A stretch of 64,000 nt of DNA from Oxalobacteraceae sp. CFBP 8761 (GCA_014841595.1 JACYUE010000004.1:1-64000), one strand, 5' to 3'; shown: positions 34,012-44,376, numbered from the stretch's first letter. The notes: generated from the letters alone by a model not told the origin. Translations and numbers: made by a program.

Positions 34012-37000
34012 ATGACGACGTCAAATTCGCAATATGGCTTCAACGTTACGTTTGATGACCTGAATTTCATCCTGAAACAGATCAAGATCGCTGAAGCGAG
34101 CGTTAACCCGGCTACCGGCAACATGCAGAACCTGCCGGCGCTGGTCGGGAGTGCGCTGCTCCCGTACGGCTTGCGTACGGTCGATGGCTCATGGAATAAC
34201 CTGCTGCCAGGGATGGAACGCTCGGGCGCGGCTGATGAAATCATGCCACGCCTGGTGCCTGCCGAATTCATGTCCGCCGAGGGCAAGCCACAGTACTTCT
34301 ACGGACCGCAGGACACGCAAGCCGGTCCGGTCACGAGTTATGCGCAGACCATGCCGGGAAACGTGGTCTTCGACTCCACGCCACGCATGATCAGCAATCT
34401 GATCGTCGACCAGAGTAACCGTAATCCGGCGGCCGTGGCGGCGGCAGATCAGCGGGCGGACGAGAGCACCTACCCCGGACAAAATACGGTGGTGACTGAC
34501 AACGGCACGCTGTACATTCCGAACCTTTCCCCCGACATCGGCCTGTCGCCGCCGTTCACCGGCGTCATGGCCCTGTTCGGCCAGTTCTTCGACCACGGGC
34601 TGGACCTGATTTCAAAAGGCGGCGGCACGGTCTTCGTCCCGCTTGATCCACAGGATCCGCTGTACGTGCAGGGAGGACACGCCAACTTCATGGTCCTGTC
34701 GCGGGCGGCGAACACGTCGTTGCCCGGTCCCGATGAGGTGCTGGGCACCGACGACGACACGGTTGGCCATACCAATACGACGACACCGTTCATCGACCAG
34801 AACCAGACCTACACCTCGCATCCGTCGCACCAGGTGTTTCTGCGTGAATATTCGATGATCGATGGTAATCCTGTTTCGACCGGCAAACTGCTGACGGGGG
34901 CGTTCGGCGGGGGCAACTGGGGCGAAGTCAAGGCCCAGGCTGCTGCCAAGCTTGGCATCCAGTTGACCGATGACGATGTGTTCAACGCACCGCTGCTGGC
35001 AACTGACCCCTACGGCAACTTCCTGCCCGGACCCAATGGTTTTGTCCAGATCGCGACCGCCAGCGGCCTAGTGGAGGGCGATCCGGCGGCAAATGGTGGG
35101 CGCGGTATAGCAATTCCTCAAGACACCATCCGTACTGGGCACCAATTCCTGATCGATGTGGCCCACTCTTCGGCACCGGGTACCTATGATCACGATCACG
35201 ATCCGGGTACGCCAGAACTGAAGCTCTTGCCGGACCTGGACACGATAGTCGGCAGTGCCAGCGCTGTTGCGCCGCCCGGCTACTATGACGATGAACTGCT
35301 GGACCGCCACTTTTCCAACGGCGATGGCCGCGGCAACGAAAACATCGGCCTCACCGCCATTCATGCGGTCTTCCACTCCGAGCACAACCGTCTGGTAGAC
35401 CAGTACAAGCAGACGATCCTCGCTAGCGGCGACCTGACAATGCTCAACGAGTGGCTGGCCGTGGACGTATCCTCCATGCCGGTGACCCCGACGGCGCTCG
35501 CATCGCTGCAGTGGGATGGCGAACGCCTGTTTCAGGCAGGGCGTTTCGTCAACGAGATGCAATATCAACACATGGTTTTCGAGGAATTCGCGCGCGCAGT
35601 ACAGCCGAGTATCGAGCCGTTCGTGTTCTCGCACTCGGCCGACATCAACCCGGCGATCATGGAAGAGTTTGCGAATGTGGTCTACCGCTTCGGTCACTCG
35701 ATGCTCACCGAAACCGTGTCCCGGCTCGATGGCGATCTCAACAATAAGGACATTGGCCTGATCCAGGCTTTTCTTAATCCAGTCGAATTCAACCGCGCAG
35801 GCGGCGAGGCTGGTGAAGCTACAGCAATCGCTGACATTATCCGCGGCATGTCGCGCCAGGTTGGCAACGAAATCGACGAGTTCGTCACTGGAGCGCTGCG
35901 CAATAACCTGGTCGGGCTTCCACTCGACCTGGCCGCGCTGAACATCGCACGCGGACGCGATAGCGGGGAACCCAGCTTCAACGAAGCGCGCGCCGCATTC
36001 TTCGAGATGAGCGGCGACGCCCAGCTCAAGCCCTATACCAGCTGGGCCGACCTCGCTCCGCACCTGAAGAATCCTGCGTCTATTATTAACTTTATCGCCT
36101 CGTACGGCACGCACGAGACAATTACCAACGAAACTACCCTGGCCGGCAAGCGTGCGGCGGCAACACTGCTGGTGATGAACGACATCAACATCACTGGAGA
36201 TTCGGAAAAGGAGAATGCGCCTGCCGACCGGCTCGACTTTCTGAATGGCACCGGCTCGTGGAAAAACGTTGAAACCGGCCTGAACGATGTCGACTTCTGG
36301 ATCGGCGGGCTGGCCGAAGCCAAACTCGAATTCGGCGGCATGCTCGCCCCGACCTTCAACTTCGTGTTTGAAGCGCAGATGGAAAATCTGCAGAATGGCG
36401 ACCGTTTCTATTATTTGAGCCGGACTCAGGGCCTCAACCTTCTGAATGAACTCGAGAGCAACCTGTTTTCCAAAATAGTGATGCGCAACAGCGACCTGGG
36501 CGATGCGGACAGCACGACACATCTCCCTGGGCTGCTGTTCAGCACGCCAAGCTATATCCTGGAAATGGACCAGGCCAACCAACGCACCGGAATTGCAGTG
36601 CAAGGCAGCACCATCCTGAACGGCGATCCGACCCGCAATAACGAAGTCCTAAATGCAATCAACTCGCTTGTCACACGGGTAAGTCCGGGCGCCGATGTGA
36701 ATGGCGACGGTCATGCTGACGGCGGCGTACTGTCCTATGCCTACGATGGTCCCGACCACGTCGTGCTGGGTGGTACAGCGGGCAACGATACGCTGATGGG
36801 CGGCCGCGGTATGGATACCTTGTGGGGTGACGGCGGCAACGACCACCTGGATGGCGGCGACGAAGCCGATCAGGTACATGGCGGCGACGGCGACGACATC
36901 ATCGAAGACCACGGCACGCCTGCAGGCGCGGCTGACTTCCTGCGCGGCGACGCCGGCAACGACGTCATCAGCAATGGTGCCGGCAACGACATCGTCTTTG

Positions 37001-40000
37001 GCGGCACCGGGCAGGACTTCTTCATCGTCGGCCCCGACTTTACTGAAATATTCGCTGGCGAAGGCAATGACTTCCTGCTGGGCGGCCCCGGTTCCGACGG
37101 CCTGATGGGCAATGAGGGCGACGACTGGATCGAAGGTGGCGAGGGCTTCGATGGCCTGTCGGGCGAGAACTCCCAGCTGTTCTTCAACAGCGACATTATC
37201 GGCCACGATGTGCTGAATGGACAGGGAAACGACACCGACTATGACGGCGAGTCGGGCAATGACATCATGGTGCAGGGACCCGGCATTCAGCGCAGCAACG
37301 GCATGCTCGGTTTCGACTGGGCCATCCACAAGGGCGACCCCGTCGGCGCCAACTCGGACCTTGGTATTGCCGTCTTCTTCGAACAGGACCAGTTCATCCT
37401 GCGCGACCGTTTCGACTCGGTCGAGGCGTTGTCCGGCTGGAAGTATGACGACGTGCTGACCGGTACGATCCGGCCGACCGGCACGGCCGGTGAGCCAGGC
37501 GGCATCCTGAACGGCCCATTATCGGACAGTAAGCTATTGCAAAAAGACGTCGCGATGATTGCAGGGCTCCAGCAGCTCCTTGGCGTGGCGGCGGTGGCCA
37601 ATGGCGAAGCGGTGGTGTTCGATCCGGTCAACGGAGGGGATATCCTGATTGGGGGCAACGGCAACGACCGTTTCATTGGCAAGGCTGGTGACGACCTGAT
37701 CGATGGCGATGCCTGGCTGAATGTGCGGGTCAGCGTACGCAGCGCAACCGATCCCGACGTCGAAATCCGGTCGGTCGACAGTATCAGCGAGCTCAAGACG
37801 GACATGTTGAACGGGACGATCAACCCGGGCCAGCTCCGGATCATCCGGGAAATCATCACTGACCCGGCGGCCAAGAGCGATACCGACACGGCCGTTTATT
37901 CGGACCTTTATTCCAATTACGACCTGAGCCGCAACGCCGACGGCACCTGGACTGTTGCCCACCTCCGCGGCACCCAGGCCGATGGTACGGACAAGATCCG
38001 CAATGTCGAACTGCTGCAGTTCACCGATCATCTTGTCAACCTGACCGGCGAGCCGAAGATCAGCGATAACACGCCGCTCGAAGGCCAGGTGCTGACTGCG
38101 CTGCCGGGAGAAATTGCGCTGTTCAGTGGCATTCTCGAATCGGCCATCAGGTTCCAGTGGCAGAGCGCGAGCACGGGCGACTATACGAATATCGCTGGTG
38201 CCACATCGCCCACGTTCACGCCAGCGCAGGCGCATGTGGGCATGAGCTTGCGCGTCGTCGCCACATTCACCGACGCGGCAGGCATTGCGCGCACCGTGAT
38301 TTCGGCGCCGACCAAGGGCGTCGGCGACCTGGTCATCGGCACCAACCTTGGCGAGACGCTGAGCGGCACGGTTAACAATGACCGCCTTGTGGGCCTCAAC
38401 GGGAACGATACGCTCAATGGTGGTGCCGGCGCCGACGAGATGATAGGCGGAGCGAACAACGACGCTTACACGGTCGACAACACGGGCGATGTCGTCACTG
38501 AACTGGATGGTGGAGGCACCGACATCATCCATACGACGCTGACCAATTACGCGCTTGATGAACTCGGCAACGTCGAACATCTCATGTTCATCGGTGGTGG
38601 CAACTTTACCGGCCAGGGTACATCAAAGGCCAACACGCTGACTGGCGGCGCCGGCAACGACATGCTCGACGGCGGCGCAGGTATAGACCGGCTGGTTGGC
38701 GGCGTCGGCAATGACACCTATACCCTCTCGGATCTGGGCGACATCGTCGTCGAAGGGACTGGTGCGGGCAACGATACCGTCAATGCCAGCGTGGCGACTT
38801 ACACGTTGGCGAACAATGTCGAAATCCTGCGCTACACCGGCACTGGCAATTTCAACGGCACCGGCAACACAGGTGCCAACCTGATCGTGGCCGGCGACGG
38901 CGATGACATCCTCGACGGCGGCGCCGGCAACGACGAACTGCGCAGCGGGGCCGGCAATGACAAGCTCACCGGCGGTATTGGCGACGATATCTTGTTCGGC
39001 GGCACAGGCGACGACGTGCATGATGGCGGCACGGGCGCCGACCGCATGACTGGCAGCAATGGTGACGATACCTATGTGGTCAACGACGTGGGCGACGCCA
39101 TTGTCGAGCTGCTCGGCGAGGGTGACGATACCGTCCGCACCACGCTGGCGAATTATGTACTCGGCGACGACCTGGAAAATCTCCTTTACACCGGCAGCCA
39201 GGTGTTCAGGGGGACCGGCAATGCACTAAGCAACCGGATCACAGGTGCGGGGGCTGCGGATTTCCTGGATGGCGGGGCCGGCATTGACAGCATGACCGGC
39301 GGCAGCGGTAACGATACCTACACTGTCGACGAGTCGCTCGACGCCGTGGTGGAACTGCTCAACGGCGGCACCGACCTGATCAGAACCACCCTCACCAGCT
39401 ATGCGCTGTTCGACCACGTCGAGAACCTGACCTACACCGGCAACCTTGCCTTCCTGGGCGATGGCAACGGCCTTGTCAATATTATTATCGGAAGCACCGG
39501 CGCGGATACCCTCGACGGCAAGGGTGGCGCTGACCAGCTGATGGGCGGCGCAGGCAACGACATCTATATCGTCGACGAGACCGCAGACGTGATCGTGGAG
39601 ACAGCTGGCGCAGGCCTGGATACCGTCAGGTCGACCGCGCTGGCGTACACGCTGGCCAACAATGTCGACTACCTCACCTTTACCGGTAGTGGCAACTTCG
39701 CCGGCACCGGCAACAACCAGGCCAACCAGATCACCGGCGGTGACGGCGATGACGTGCTGGACGGCGGCGCCGGCGCCGATACCCTCACTGGTGGCAAGGG
39801 CAACGACGCCTATAAGGTCAATCAGACGTCGGACGTGATCGTGGAAGTGGCTGGAGAAGGCACTGACACGGTCCAGTCGACGGCGACGAGTTATACGCTC
39901 GGTGCCAACCTCGAAGACCTGCTGCATTCCGGCGCCGCTGCAACACTGGTAGGCAATGAACTCGGCAATACCATCATCGGGGGCGGCCTCAACGACATTC

Positions 40001-40335
40001 TCCGTGGCATGGATGGCAACGATCGTCTTGACGGTGGCGCTGGTAACGATGTTCTTCAAGGGGGGAACGGTTCTGATGCATTCGCGTTCAGTCTGTACGC
40101 GTTTGGCGCTGACACGATATCCGGATTCGATGCCAATCCGAACGGCGGCCAGGACCGGATCGATCTTGTTGCACTCGGTATCACAGAGGCTAATTTCGCG
40201 TCAAAAGTGCAACTTACGCTGGTGGACAACAACACCAGCATACAAATCCAGATCGTTGGAGGTGGCTCGATCTTGCTTCAGGGCCTTGGGGATCTTTCTT
40301 CAATGACCATGGCCGACTTCGTACTGGCTGTCTAA
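34012..40335 (+). CDS. Giant extracellular heme peroxidase with RTX repeats
   Basis: The 2107-residue protein starts with an animal-type heme peroxidase domain (about 60-830): distal histidine in FGQFFDHGLDLI (about 194), proximal histidine in VVYRFGHSMLTE (about 561), and the family hallmark LNIARGRDSGEPSFNEAR. Then come RTX calcium-binding nonapeptides (about 920-1080), an Ig-like segment (about 1360-1430), and six longer modules of about 80-115 residues mixing a beta segment with GGAGNDxLxGG repeats (38450-40080). The C-terminus (GLGDLSSMTMADFVLAV) fits a type I secretion signal, and there is no N-terminal signal. ATG at 34012 is chosen over GTG at 34000 for its ribosome-binding site. Related RTX peroxidases oxidise Mn(II); that role is inferred. 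Confidence 0.88.
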   Translation: MTTSNSQYGFNVTFDDLNFILKQIKIAEASVNPATGNMQNLPALVGSALLPYGLRTVDGSWNNLLPGMERSGAADEIMPRLVPAEFMSAEGKPQYFYGPQDTQAGPVTSYAQTMPGNVVFDSTPRMISNLIVDQSNRNPAAVAAADQRADESTYPGQNTVVTDNGTLYIPNLSPDIGLSPPFTGVMALFGQFFDHGLDLISKGGGTVFVPLDPQDPLYVQGGHANFMVLSRAANTSLPGPDEVLGTDDDTVGHTNTTTPFIDQNQTYTSHPSHQVFLREYSMIDGNPVSTGKLLTGAFGGGNWGEVKAQAAAKLGIQLTDDDVFNAPLLATDPYGNFLPGPNGFVQIATASGLVEGDPAANGGRGIAIPQDTIRTGHQFLIDVAHSSAPGTYDHDHDPGTPELKLLPDLDTIVGSASAVAPPGYYDDELLDRHFSNGDGRGNENIGLTAIHAVFHSEHNRLVDQYKQTILASGDLTMLNEWLAVDVSSMPVTPTALASLQWDGERLFQAGRFVNEMQYQHMVFEEFARAVQPSIEPFVFSHSADINPAIMEEFANVVYRFGHSMLTETVSRLDGDLNNKDIGLIQAFLNPVEFNRAGGEAGEATAIADIIRGMSRQVGNEIDEFVTGALRNNLVGLPLDLAALNIARGRDSGEPSFNEARAAFFEMSGDAQLKPYTSWADLAPHLKNPASIINFIASYGTHETITNETTLAGKRAAATLLVMNDINITGDSEKENAPADRLDFLNGTGSWKNVETGLNDVDFWIGGLAEAKLEFGGMLAPTFNFVFEAQMENLQNGDRFYYLSRTQGLNLLNELESNLFSKIVMRNSDLGDADSTTHLPGLLFSTPSYILEMDQANQRTGIAVQGSTILNGDPTRNNEVLNAINSLVTRVSPGADVNGDGHADGGVLSYAYDGPDHVVLGGTAGNDTLMGGRGMDTLWGDGGNDHLDGGDEADQVHGGDGDDIIEDHGTPAGAADFLRGDAGNDVISNGAGNDIVFGGTGQDFFIVGPDFTEIFAGEGNDFLLGGPGSDGLMGNEGDDWIEGGEGFDGLSGENSQLFFNSDIIGHDVLNGQGNDTDYDGESGNDIMVQGPGIQRSNGMLGFDWAIHKGDPVGANSDLGIAVFFEQDQFILRDRFDSVEALSGWKYDDVLTGTIRPTGTAGEPGGILNGPLSDSKLLQKDVAMIAGLQQLLGVAAVANGEAVVFDPVNGGDILIGGNGNDRFIGKAGDDLIDGDAWLNVRVSVRSATDPDVEIRSVDSISELKTDMLNGTINPGQLRIIREIITDPAAKSDTDTAVYSDLYSNYDLSRNADGTWTVAHLRGTQADGTDKIRNVELLQFTDHLVNLTGEPKISDNTPLEGQVLTALPGEIALFSGILESAIRFQWQSASTGDYTNIAGATSPTFTPAQAHVGMSLRVVATFTDAAGIARTVISAPTKGVGDLVIGTNLGETLSGTVNNDRLVGLNGNDTLNGGAGADEMIGGANNDAYTVDNTGDVVTELDGGGTDIIHTTLTNYALDELGNVEHLMFIGGGNFTGQGTSKANTLTGGAGNDMLDGGAGIDRLVGGVGNDTYTLSDLGDIVVEGTGAGNDTVNASVATYTLANNVEILRYTGTGNFNGTGNTGANLIVAGDGDDILDGGAGNDELRSGAGNDKLTGGIGDDILFGGTGDDVHDGGTGADRMTGSNGDDTYVVNDVGDAIVELLGEGDDTVRTTLANYVLGDDLENLLYTGSQVFRGTGNALSNRITGAGAADFLDGGAGIDSMTGGSGNDTYTVDESLDAVVELLNGGTDLIRTTLTSYALFDHVENLTYTGNLAFLGDGNGLVNIIIGSTGADTLDGKGGADQLMGGAGNDIYIVDETADVIVETAGAGLDTVRSTALAYTLANNVDYLTFTGSGNFAGTGNNQANQITGGDGDDVLDGGAGADTLTGGKGNDAYKVNQTSDVIVEVAGEGTDTVQSTATSYTLGANLEDLLHSGAAATLVGNELGNTIIGGGLNDILRGMDGNDRLDGGAGNDVLQGGNGSDAFAFSLYAFGADTISGFDANPNGGQDRIDLVALGITEANFASKVQLTLVDNNTSIQIQIVGGGSILLQGLGDLSSMTMADFVLAV
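38450..40080 (+). repeat. Six internal RTX/beta modules in the peroxidase gene
   Basis: Six units share the plan NDTYxVxxxxDxVxE, then a DTVxxTxxxYxL segment, LxYTGxxxFxGTGN, and then GGxGNDxLDGGAG calcium-binding nonapeptides. Unit lengths run from about 80 to 118 codons, the second being longest because of extra nonapeptides. DNA identity between units is moderate, so they are an old tandem expansion rather than a recent duplication. Confidence 0.75.
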
Positions 40336-40431
40336 AGGCGTCTTGTTGTAGCTGTAAGCGACACCCCTGTGGCCGGCACGGGACAGTTGTCCTGTGCTTG
40401 GTCGACATCGTTCTCAACCAAGTGAGGCATC

Positions 40432-41160
40432 ATGAAAAATTATTATTTTTGCAAAGCCAGACAAGTCGTCGTCGCTCTCGTGCTATCTGCGGCGAGCATA
40501 CAGCTAGCCTCGGCCGGCATCATTTTTTCGGAGCCGGCAGCAGTGCCCGGCGTCGGAAATGGCGTGTTTGCCGTTCGGTTCAATACGGGACCGAGCGATA
40601 CCGGGCCATCCACCACGGTCACCGGTACCGCAGGCGCGGGCCCTGTCAACGACCGGTACCTCGTCGATTACTCAAGTAATGAATCGCTGATAGCTGCCGA
40701 CAATCCAAGCGCAACTCCGCCGATGACACCGCAAGTGAGCGGAGAGGACGGCAGCTTCCGGCTACTTGACGTCAGTGTTCAAAACGGCGCCTTTACCTCG
40801 TTGTTCCTGAATTTCCGTATGCCCGTCGTGCCTCGTAACCCAGCGGGCCGCTTCGCCGATATCACAGCGTTCGGATTTAATGGGGAAATGGCCACTTATA
40901 CCCTTGAGCTCAGCAACGGCAATAACTTTTTCCGTGTGGATGCCACGGACGGCACCCTGTTGAGAAACCTGTCGTTGTTGAGCCCTTTCGAGATTCTGGA
41001 CGCGCGCCAGGCGCGCATCAGCGGCCTGCAAGACGCACCAGTACCTGAACCAGCTACGCTGTTGAGCCTCGGGATTGGTCTGGCCGGCTTGGTTGCAGTA
41101 CGGCGCCGGCCCCGTGTTCCCGGTGCAGTCGTTTTCGGTACACAGCCAGCGTTGACATAG
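40432..41160 (+). CDS. PEP-CTERM exosortase-sorted protein
   Basis: The 242-residue protein has an N-terminal signal (about residues 1-28, to LASAG) and a C-terminal PEP-CTERM tag: VPEPATLLSLGIGLAGLVAV followed by RRRPR. Exosortase systems recognise this tag and send the protein to the cell surface or matrix. The mature part is Ser/Thr/Asn-rich and otherwise unrecognised. GAGGC precedes the ATG. No exosortase gene is in the window. It follows the RTX peroxidase by 96 bases. Confidence 0.85.
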   Translation: MKNYYFCKARQVVVALVLSAASIQLASAGIIFSEPAAVPGVGNGVFAVRFNTGPSDTGPSTTVTGTAGAGPVNDRYLVDYSSNESLIAADNPSATPPMTPQVSGEDGSFRLLDVSVQNGAFTSLFLNFRMPVVPRNPAGRFADITAFGFNGEMATYTLELSNGNNFFRVDATDGTLLRNLSLLSPFEILDARQARISGLQDAPVPEPATLLSLGIGLAGLVAVRRRPRVPGAVVFGTQPALT

Positions 41161-42065
41161 CGCGCCAAAAGGGGGGCCTTTACCTTGTGGACCGAACGCA
41201 GCGATGTCGCGTGGTTCGTCTCGCGCCTGCCGCCCCTGATGCGGTGGCAGGCCGGTACGCGTGTGCGCAAAGGCCAAGCGTGCTTCTGTTTGTAATGGTG
41301 CCGTGTGGAGAGTGCAGTGAATGTCCCCAAGCGCTGCAAGGCAGGCTTACTGGCGGCATCTTCACTCATATTTGCCGCGCTCCGTGAGCATGTTTGGCAG
41401 CACTGGTCGTAGACGACATACAGGCAGCAGGACAGTTGGAGAAGCTCGATATTGCCAATACGCGGGACATTCCTGACCCGGGTTTTTTGCTCTATTAAGG
41501 GATATTTTCAGACTGCGGCGAAAATACCACGCCAGGCGCATTTTCAGGAGAGAAAGCCCGATTACCAGGTTTTTTAAACTAAGGCCATCAACCAGATACC
41601 TGAAAAATTCACGATGGAAATTGGTTCGACAGAGCAGCAAAGAGTTTGCGCAAAACTTCATCGCCAACTCAAAAAATTTCGATATTCATTGCCCATTTTT
41701 TGAGAATTTACGAATGATCTTAACCCCTTTAATTAAGTTAAAGGATGATATAAAGAAAAATTTTCCTTAGAGTTTCGATTTTTTAATCATATTGGGGAAA
41801 CGTAGTTTGGCGAACCATGCCAGGGTGTTTTACATTCTCATGAAACTCAACCCCGAAAAATAGGCTTTAATAAAAGTAGATTTTTATCAGCGCTGGAGTA
41901 ATATGCAATCTGGGTAGGAGATAGTGTAATCAATTTTTTCAGTTACTCATATTAAATTAATCAGGCAGTAAAAAAGGGCATGGCATTAAATCGCCTGCAG
42001 AATTTCAGAGGTGCCAAGCCTTTGAAGACAGACGCTATAAAACCTTAACAGCCAAGGGTGTCGAC
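41161..42065. other. Long intergenic region, nothing recognised
   Basis: About 905 bases lie between the PEP-CTERM gene and the multicopper oxidase. The first third is GC-rich, with short frames that do not look coding. From about 41480 the sequence becomes AT-rich, especially 41680-41960. CCCGGGTTTTTTGC near 41476 may end a weak terminator. The rest probably holds the promoter region of the oxidase; no operator could be picked. Confidence 0.5.
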
Positions 42066-43760
42066 ATGCAGAGATCCACAGAAAAAGGAGTTCTCACGCC
42101 CAAACGTCGCGAATTCCTCAAACTCGGTGCTGCAGCAGGAGGATCTGGACTGATTGCGTCGCGTTCACTCGACGTCAGCGGAGCAGATATCACGCCTCCG
42201 TATACCGTACCGTTTCTTGAAGCACTCCCGGTGTATCGTCCCAAACTGTCGGTAGAGCTTAGTCCACCGCCGCAGGAATACCCCCATGCCGACGAGGCGG
42301 GGCGTGACCGGCACCAGGCGTGGAACAGGTTTCCTTACCAAAAAACCTATTCAATCATCGTCAAGCAAGGGATGCATTCATTCCATCCGCACCTGCCTAC
42401 CCAGACGATTTGGGGCTACGATGGGAAATACCCCGGTCCAACGATCGTCGCGCGGATAGGTGAGCCTGTGATTGTCCGTTATTACAACAGACTGCCTCGC
42501 GACGTAAATAGTTTTGGCTCACCTGAGATATCAACCCACTTGCACAATGGTCATTCGGCGTCGGAAAGCGATGGGTTTGCCGGGAATTATTTTAGTACCA
42601 CAATTGCTGGCCCTACACTGACCCGACCTGGCAAGTATTACGATTGCCATTATCCGAATACCTATGCAGGTAGCGATCGATGGCCAGACAGCGCAGGCGA
42701 TTATCGGGAGGCTTTGGGGACACTGTGGTATCACGATCACCGTGAAGGTTTCACAGCAGCAAACGTGTACAAGGGGCTCGCCGGTTTCTACCTTGTGTTT
42801 GACAAAGTAGATTCCGGCAACGAACGGGATCCATCACCGACTGCCTTGCGCCTGCCCAGCGGCGTAGGGGTCTACGACATCCCCATGATCATCCAGAACC
42901 CGAAGTTCGATGCAGGGGGCCTGCTGATTTTCGACCAGTTCGACACTGAAGGCTTCCTTGGAAACAAGTTTACCGTGAATGGTAAGGTTTCACCTTTTTT
43001 CAAGGTAGCAAGCCGCAAGTACCGGTTCCGCATTCTCAATGGTAGTACGTCACGCTTTTACGATCTTGTCGTGCGGAAAGGCAATACTGACCTGCCTTTC
43101 CAGATTATCGCCAGTGACGGCAACCTGCTGCCGGCACCCTTGAAAGCGACCTCGATACGCATTGCGCCTGCCGAGCGGATCGACATTGTCATGGATTTCT
43201 CGACCATCGCGATTGGTTCCGAATTGTACTTGGTGGATCGCATTGTGCAGAGCGAGGGCCGGGGACCTGAAAGTATTCTCAACCTTGCCGGCAATGCGCT
43301 GATGCGCTTCGACGTCGACCGTACCGCCGCCGATAGCAGCCGCGTTCCGAGCCAATTGCGGCCACTGCCAGAAATAAACTTCGCTGAGGTAGCCAAACGG
43401 CGCGAGTTTCGATTCAAACGCGAGAACGGCGTGTGGCTGGTGAACAACGAGGTCTTCGATCCTGAAAAAGCCTCGTTCAAGGTCAAGCGCGGTACTGCAG
43501 AAATCTGGGAATTGGGGGGAAGCGGCAGTTGGCATCATCCGATCCATATTCATCTTGAAGAGGGGCGTTTGTTGTCACGCGGAGGCAGACCGCCGTCGCT
43601 AGTCGAAGCAGGCCGAAAAGACGTTTTTGTTCTGTATCCGCAAGAGAGCGTCACGATATATGTACAGTTTCGGGACTTCGTTGGCAAATACATGATGCAT
43701 TGTCACAACACGATCCATGAAGATCATTCGATGATGGTGCGTTTTGACGTCGAAGACTGA
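42066..43760 (+). CDS. Tat-exported multicopper oxidase
   Basis: The 564-residue protein has a twin-arginine signal (PKRREFLKLGAAAGG) and all four copper-ligand motifs of laccase-like oxidases: THLHNGHSASE, WYHDHREG, HHPIHIHLEEG and MMHCHNTIHEDHSMM, where HCH supplies the type 1 copper ligands. The three-cupredoxin length and motif spacing resemble bilirubin oxidase/CotA/PhcA-type enzymes, which couple one-electron oxidation of phenols, bilirubin or metals to reduction of O2 to water. GCATG is preceded by a weak ribosome-binding site. An SCO-type copper chaperone gene follows 37 bases later. The physiological substrate is not known. Confidence 0.9.
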   Translation: MQRSTEKGVLTPKRREFLKLGAAAGGSGLIASRSLDVSGADITPPYTVPFLEALPVYRPKLSVELSPPPQEYPHADEAGRDRHQAWNRFPYQKTYSIIVKQGMHSFHPHLPTQTIWGYDGKYPGPTIVARIGEPVIVRYYNRLPRDVNSFGSPEISTHLHNGHSASESDGFAGNYFSTTIAGPTLTRPGKYYDCHYPNTYAGSDRWPDSAGDYREALGTLWYHDHREGFTAANVYKGLAGFYLVFDKVDSGNERDPSPTALRLPSGVGVYDIPMIIQNPKFDAGGLLIFDQFDTEGFLGNKFTVNGKVSPFFKVASRKYRFRILNGSTSRFYDLVVRKGNTDLPFQIIASDGNLLPAPLKATSIRIAPAERIDIVMDFSTIAIGSELYLVDRIVQSEGRGPESILNLAGNALMRFDVDRTAADSSRVPSQLRPLPEINFAEVAKRREFRFKRENGVWLVNNEVFDPEKASFKVKRGTAEIWELGGSGSWHHPIHIHLEEGRLLSRGGRPPSLVEAGRKDVFVLYPQESVTIYVQFRDFVGKYMMHCHNTIHEDHSMMVRFDVED

Positions 43761-43797
43761 GCAGTTGCGCGGCAAATAAACCTACGAGGTGACAGAC

Positions 43798-44376
43798 ATG
43801 GACAGGCGTCTTTTATTTGCAACCGCAGGAGGACTAGCATTTGGCGTGGCCAGTAAGCTGCTTGCGTCGCCAGATCACGCGCCTTCTGCGCATCCGTATT
43901 TCCCTGATACCGTTTTATATGATCAGGACGGCAAGCCACGACGCTTGTATTCGGATTTGCTGGAGAACAGGGTTGTCGTCATTAATATGATGTATGCGAT
44001 GTGTACCGCTATCTGCCCGGACAATACGGCGCGTCTGCGCGAGGTGCAGACGGCGCTCATGGACCGGTCTGGCCGCGATGTGTTTATTTACTCGATCACA
44101 TTACGGCCAGAACTCGACTCCCCGGCTGTATTGGCGGAATATGCAAGACAATTTGGAGTCGGCAAGGGATGGTCATTTCTTACCGGTTCACCCAAGGATA
44201 TCGATCTGGTCCGACGCAAACTCGGCTTCTACGACACAGATCCGGTAGCCGATGCCGATATCCGGAACCACACCGGCGTCCTTCGCATTGGCAATGTCAA
44301 GCTGGACCGGTGGATGATGATGCCAAACCGGAGCCGGGCGAGCCTTGTCGTCCGCGCCATCGAAAATATCTGTTGA
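43798..44376 (+). CDS. SCO1/SenC-family copper chaperone
   Basis: The 192-residue protein has an N-terminal anchor or Tat-like signal (MDRRLLFATAGGLAFGVASK) and a thioredoxin-like SCO domain. Copper-binding cysteines are in MYAMCTAICPD and the conserved histidine in IRNHTGVLRIGN. SCO proteins load copper or reduce copper-site thiols. GAGGTG 7 bases before the ATG at 43798 makes this start more likely than the GTG at 43789. Its place right after the multicopper oxidase suggests it metallates that enzyme rather than cytochrome oxidase; that is inference. Confidence 0.85.
   Translation: MDRRLLFATAGGLAFGVASKLLASPDHAPSAHPYFPDTVLYDQDGKPRRLYSDLLENRVVVINMMYAMCTAICPDNTARLREVQTALMDRSGRDVFIYSITLRPELDSPAVLAEYARQFGVGKGWSFLTGSPKDIDLVRRKLGFYDTDPVADADIRNHTGVLRIGNVKLDRWMMMPNRSRASLVVRAIENIC

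Noticed and set aside
35068..36603. Long minus-strand frame inside the peroxidase gene
   Set aside because: No motif, signal or domain; it mirrors codon bias of the plus-strand peroxidase, whose heme motifs are clear.
41187..41667. Short frames on both strands after the PEP-CTERM gene
   Set aside because: They overlap each other, lack ribosome-binding sites and contain no recognisable motif.
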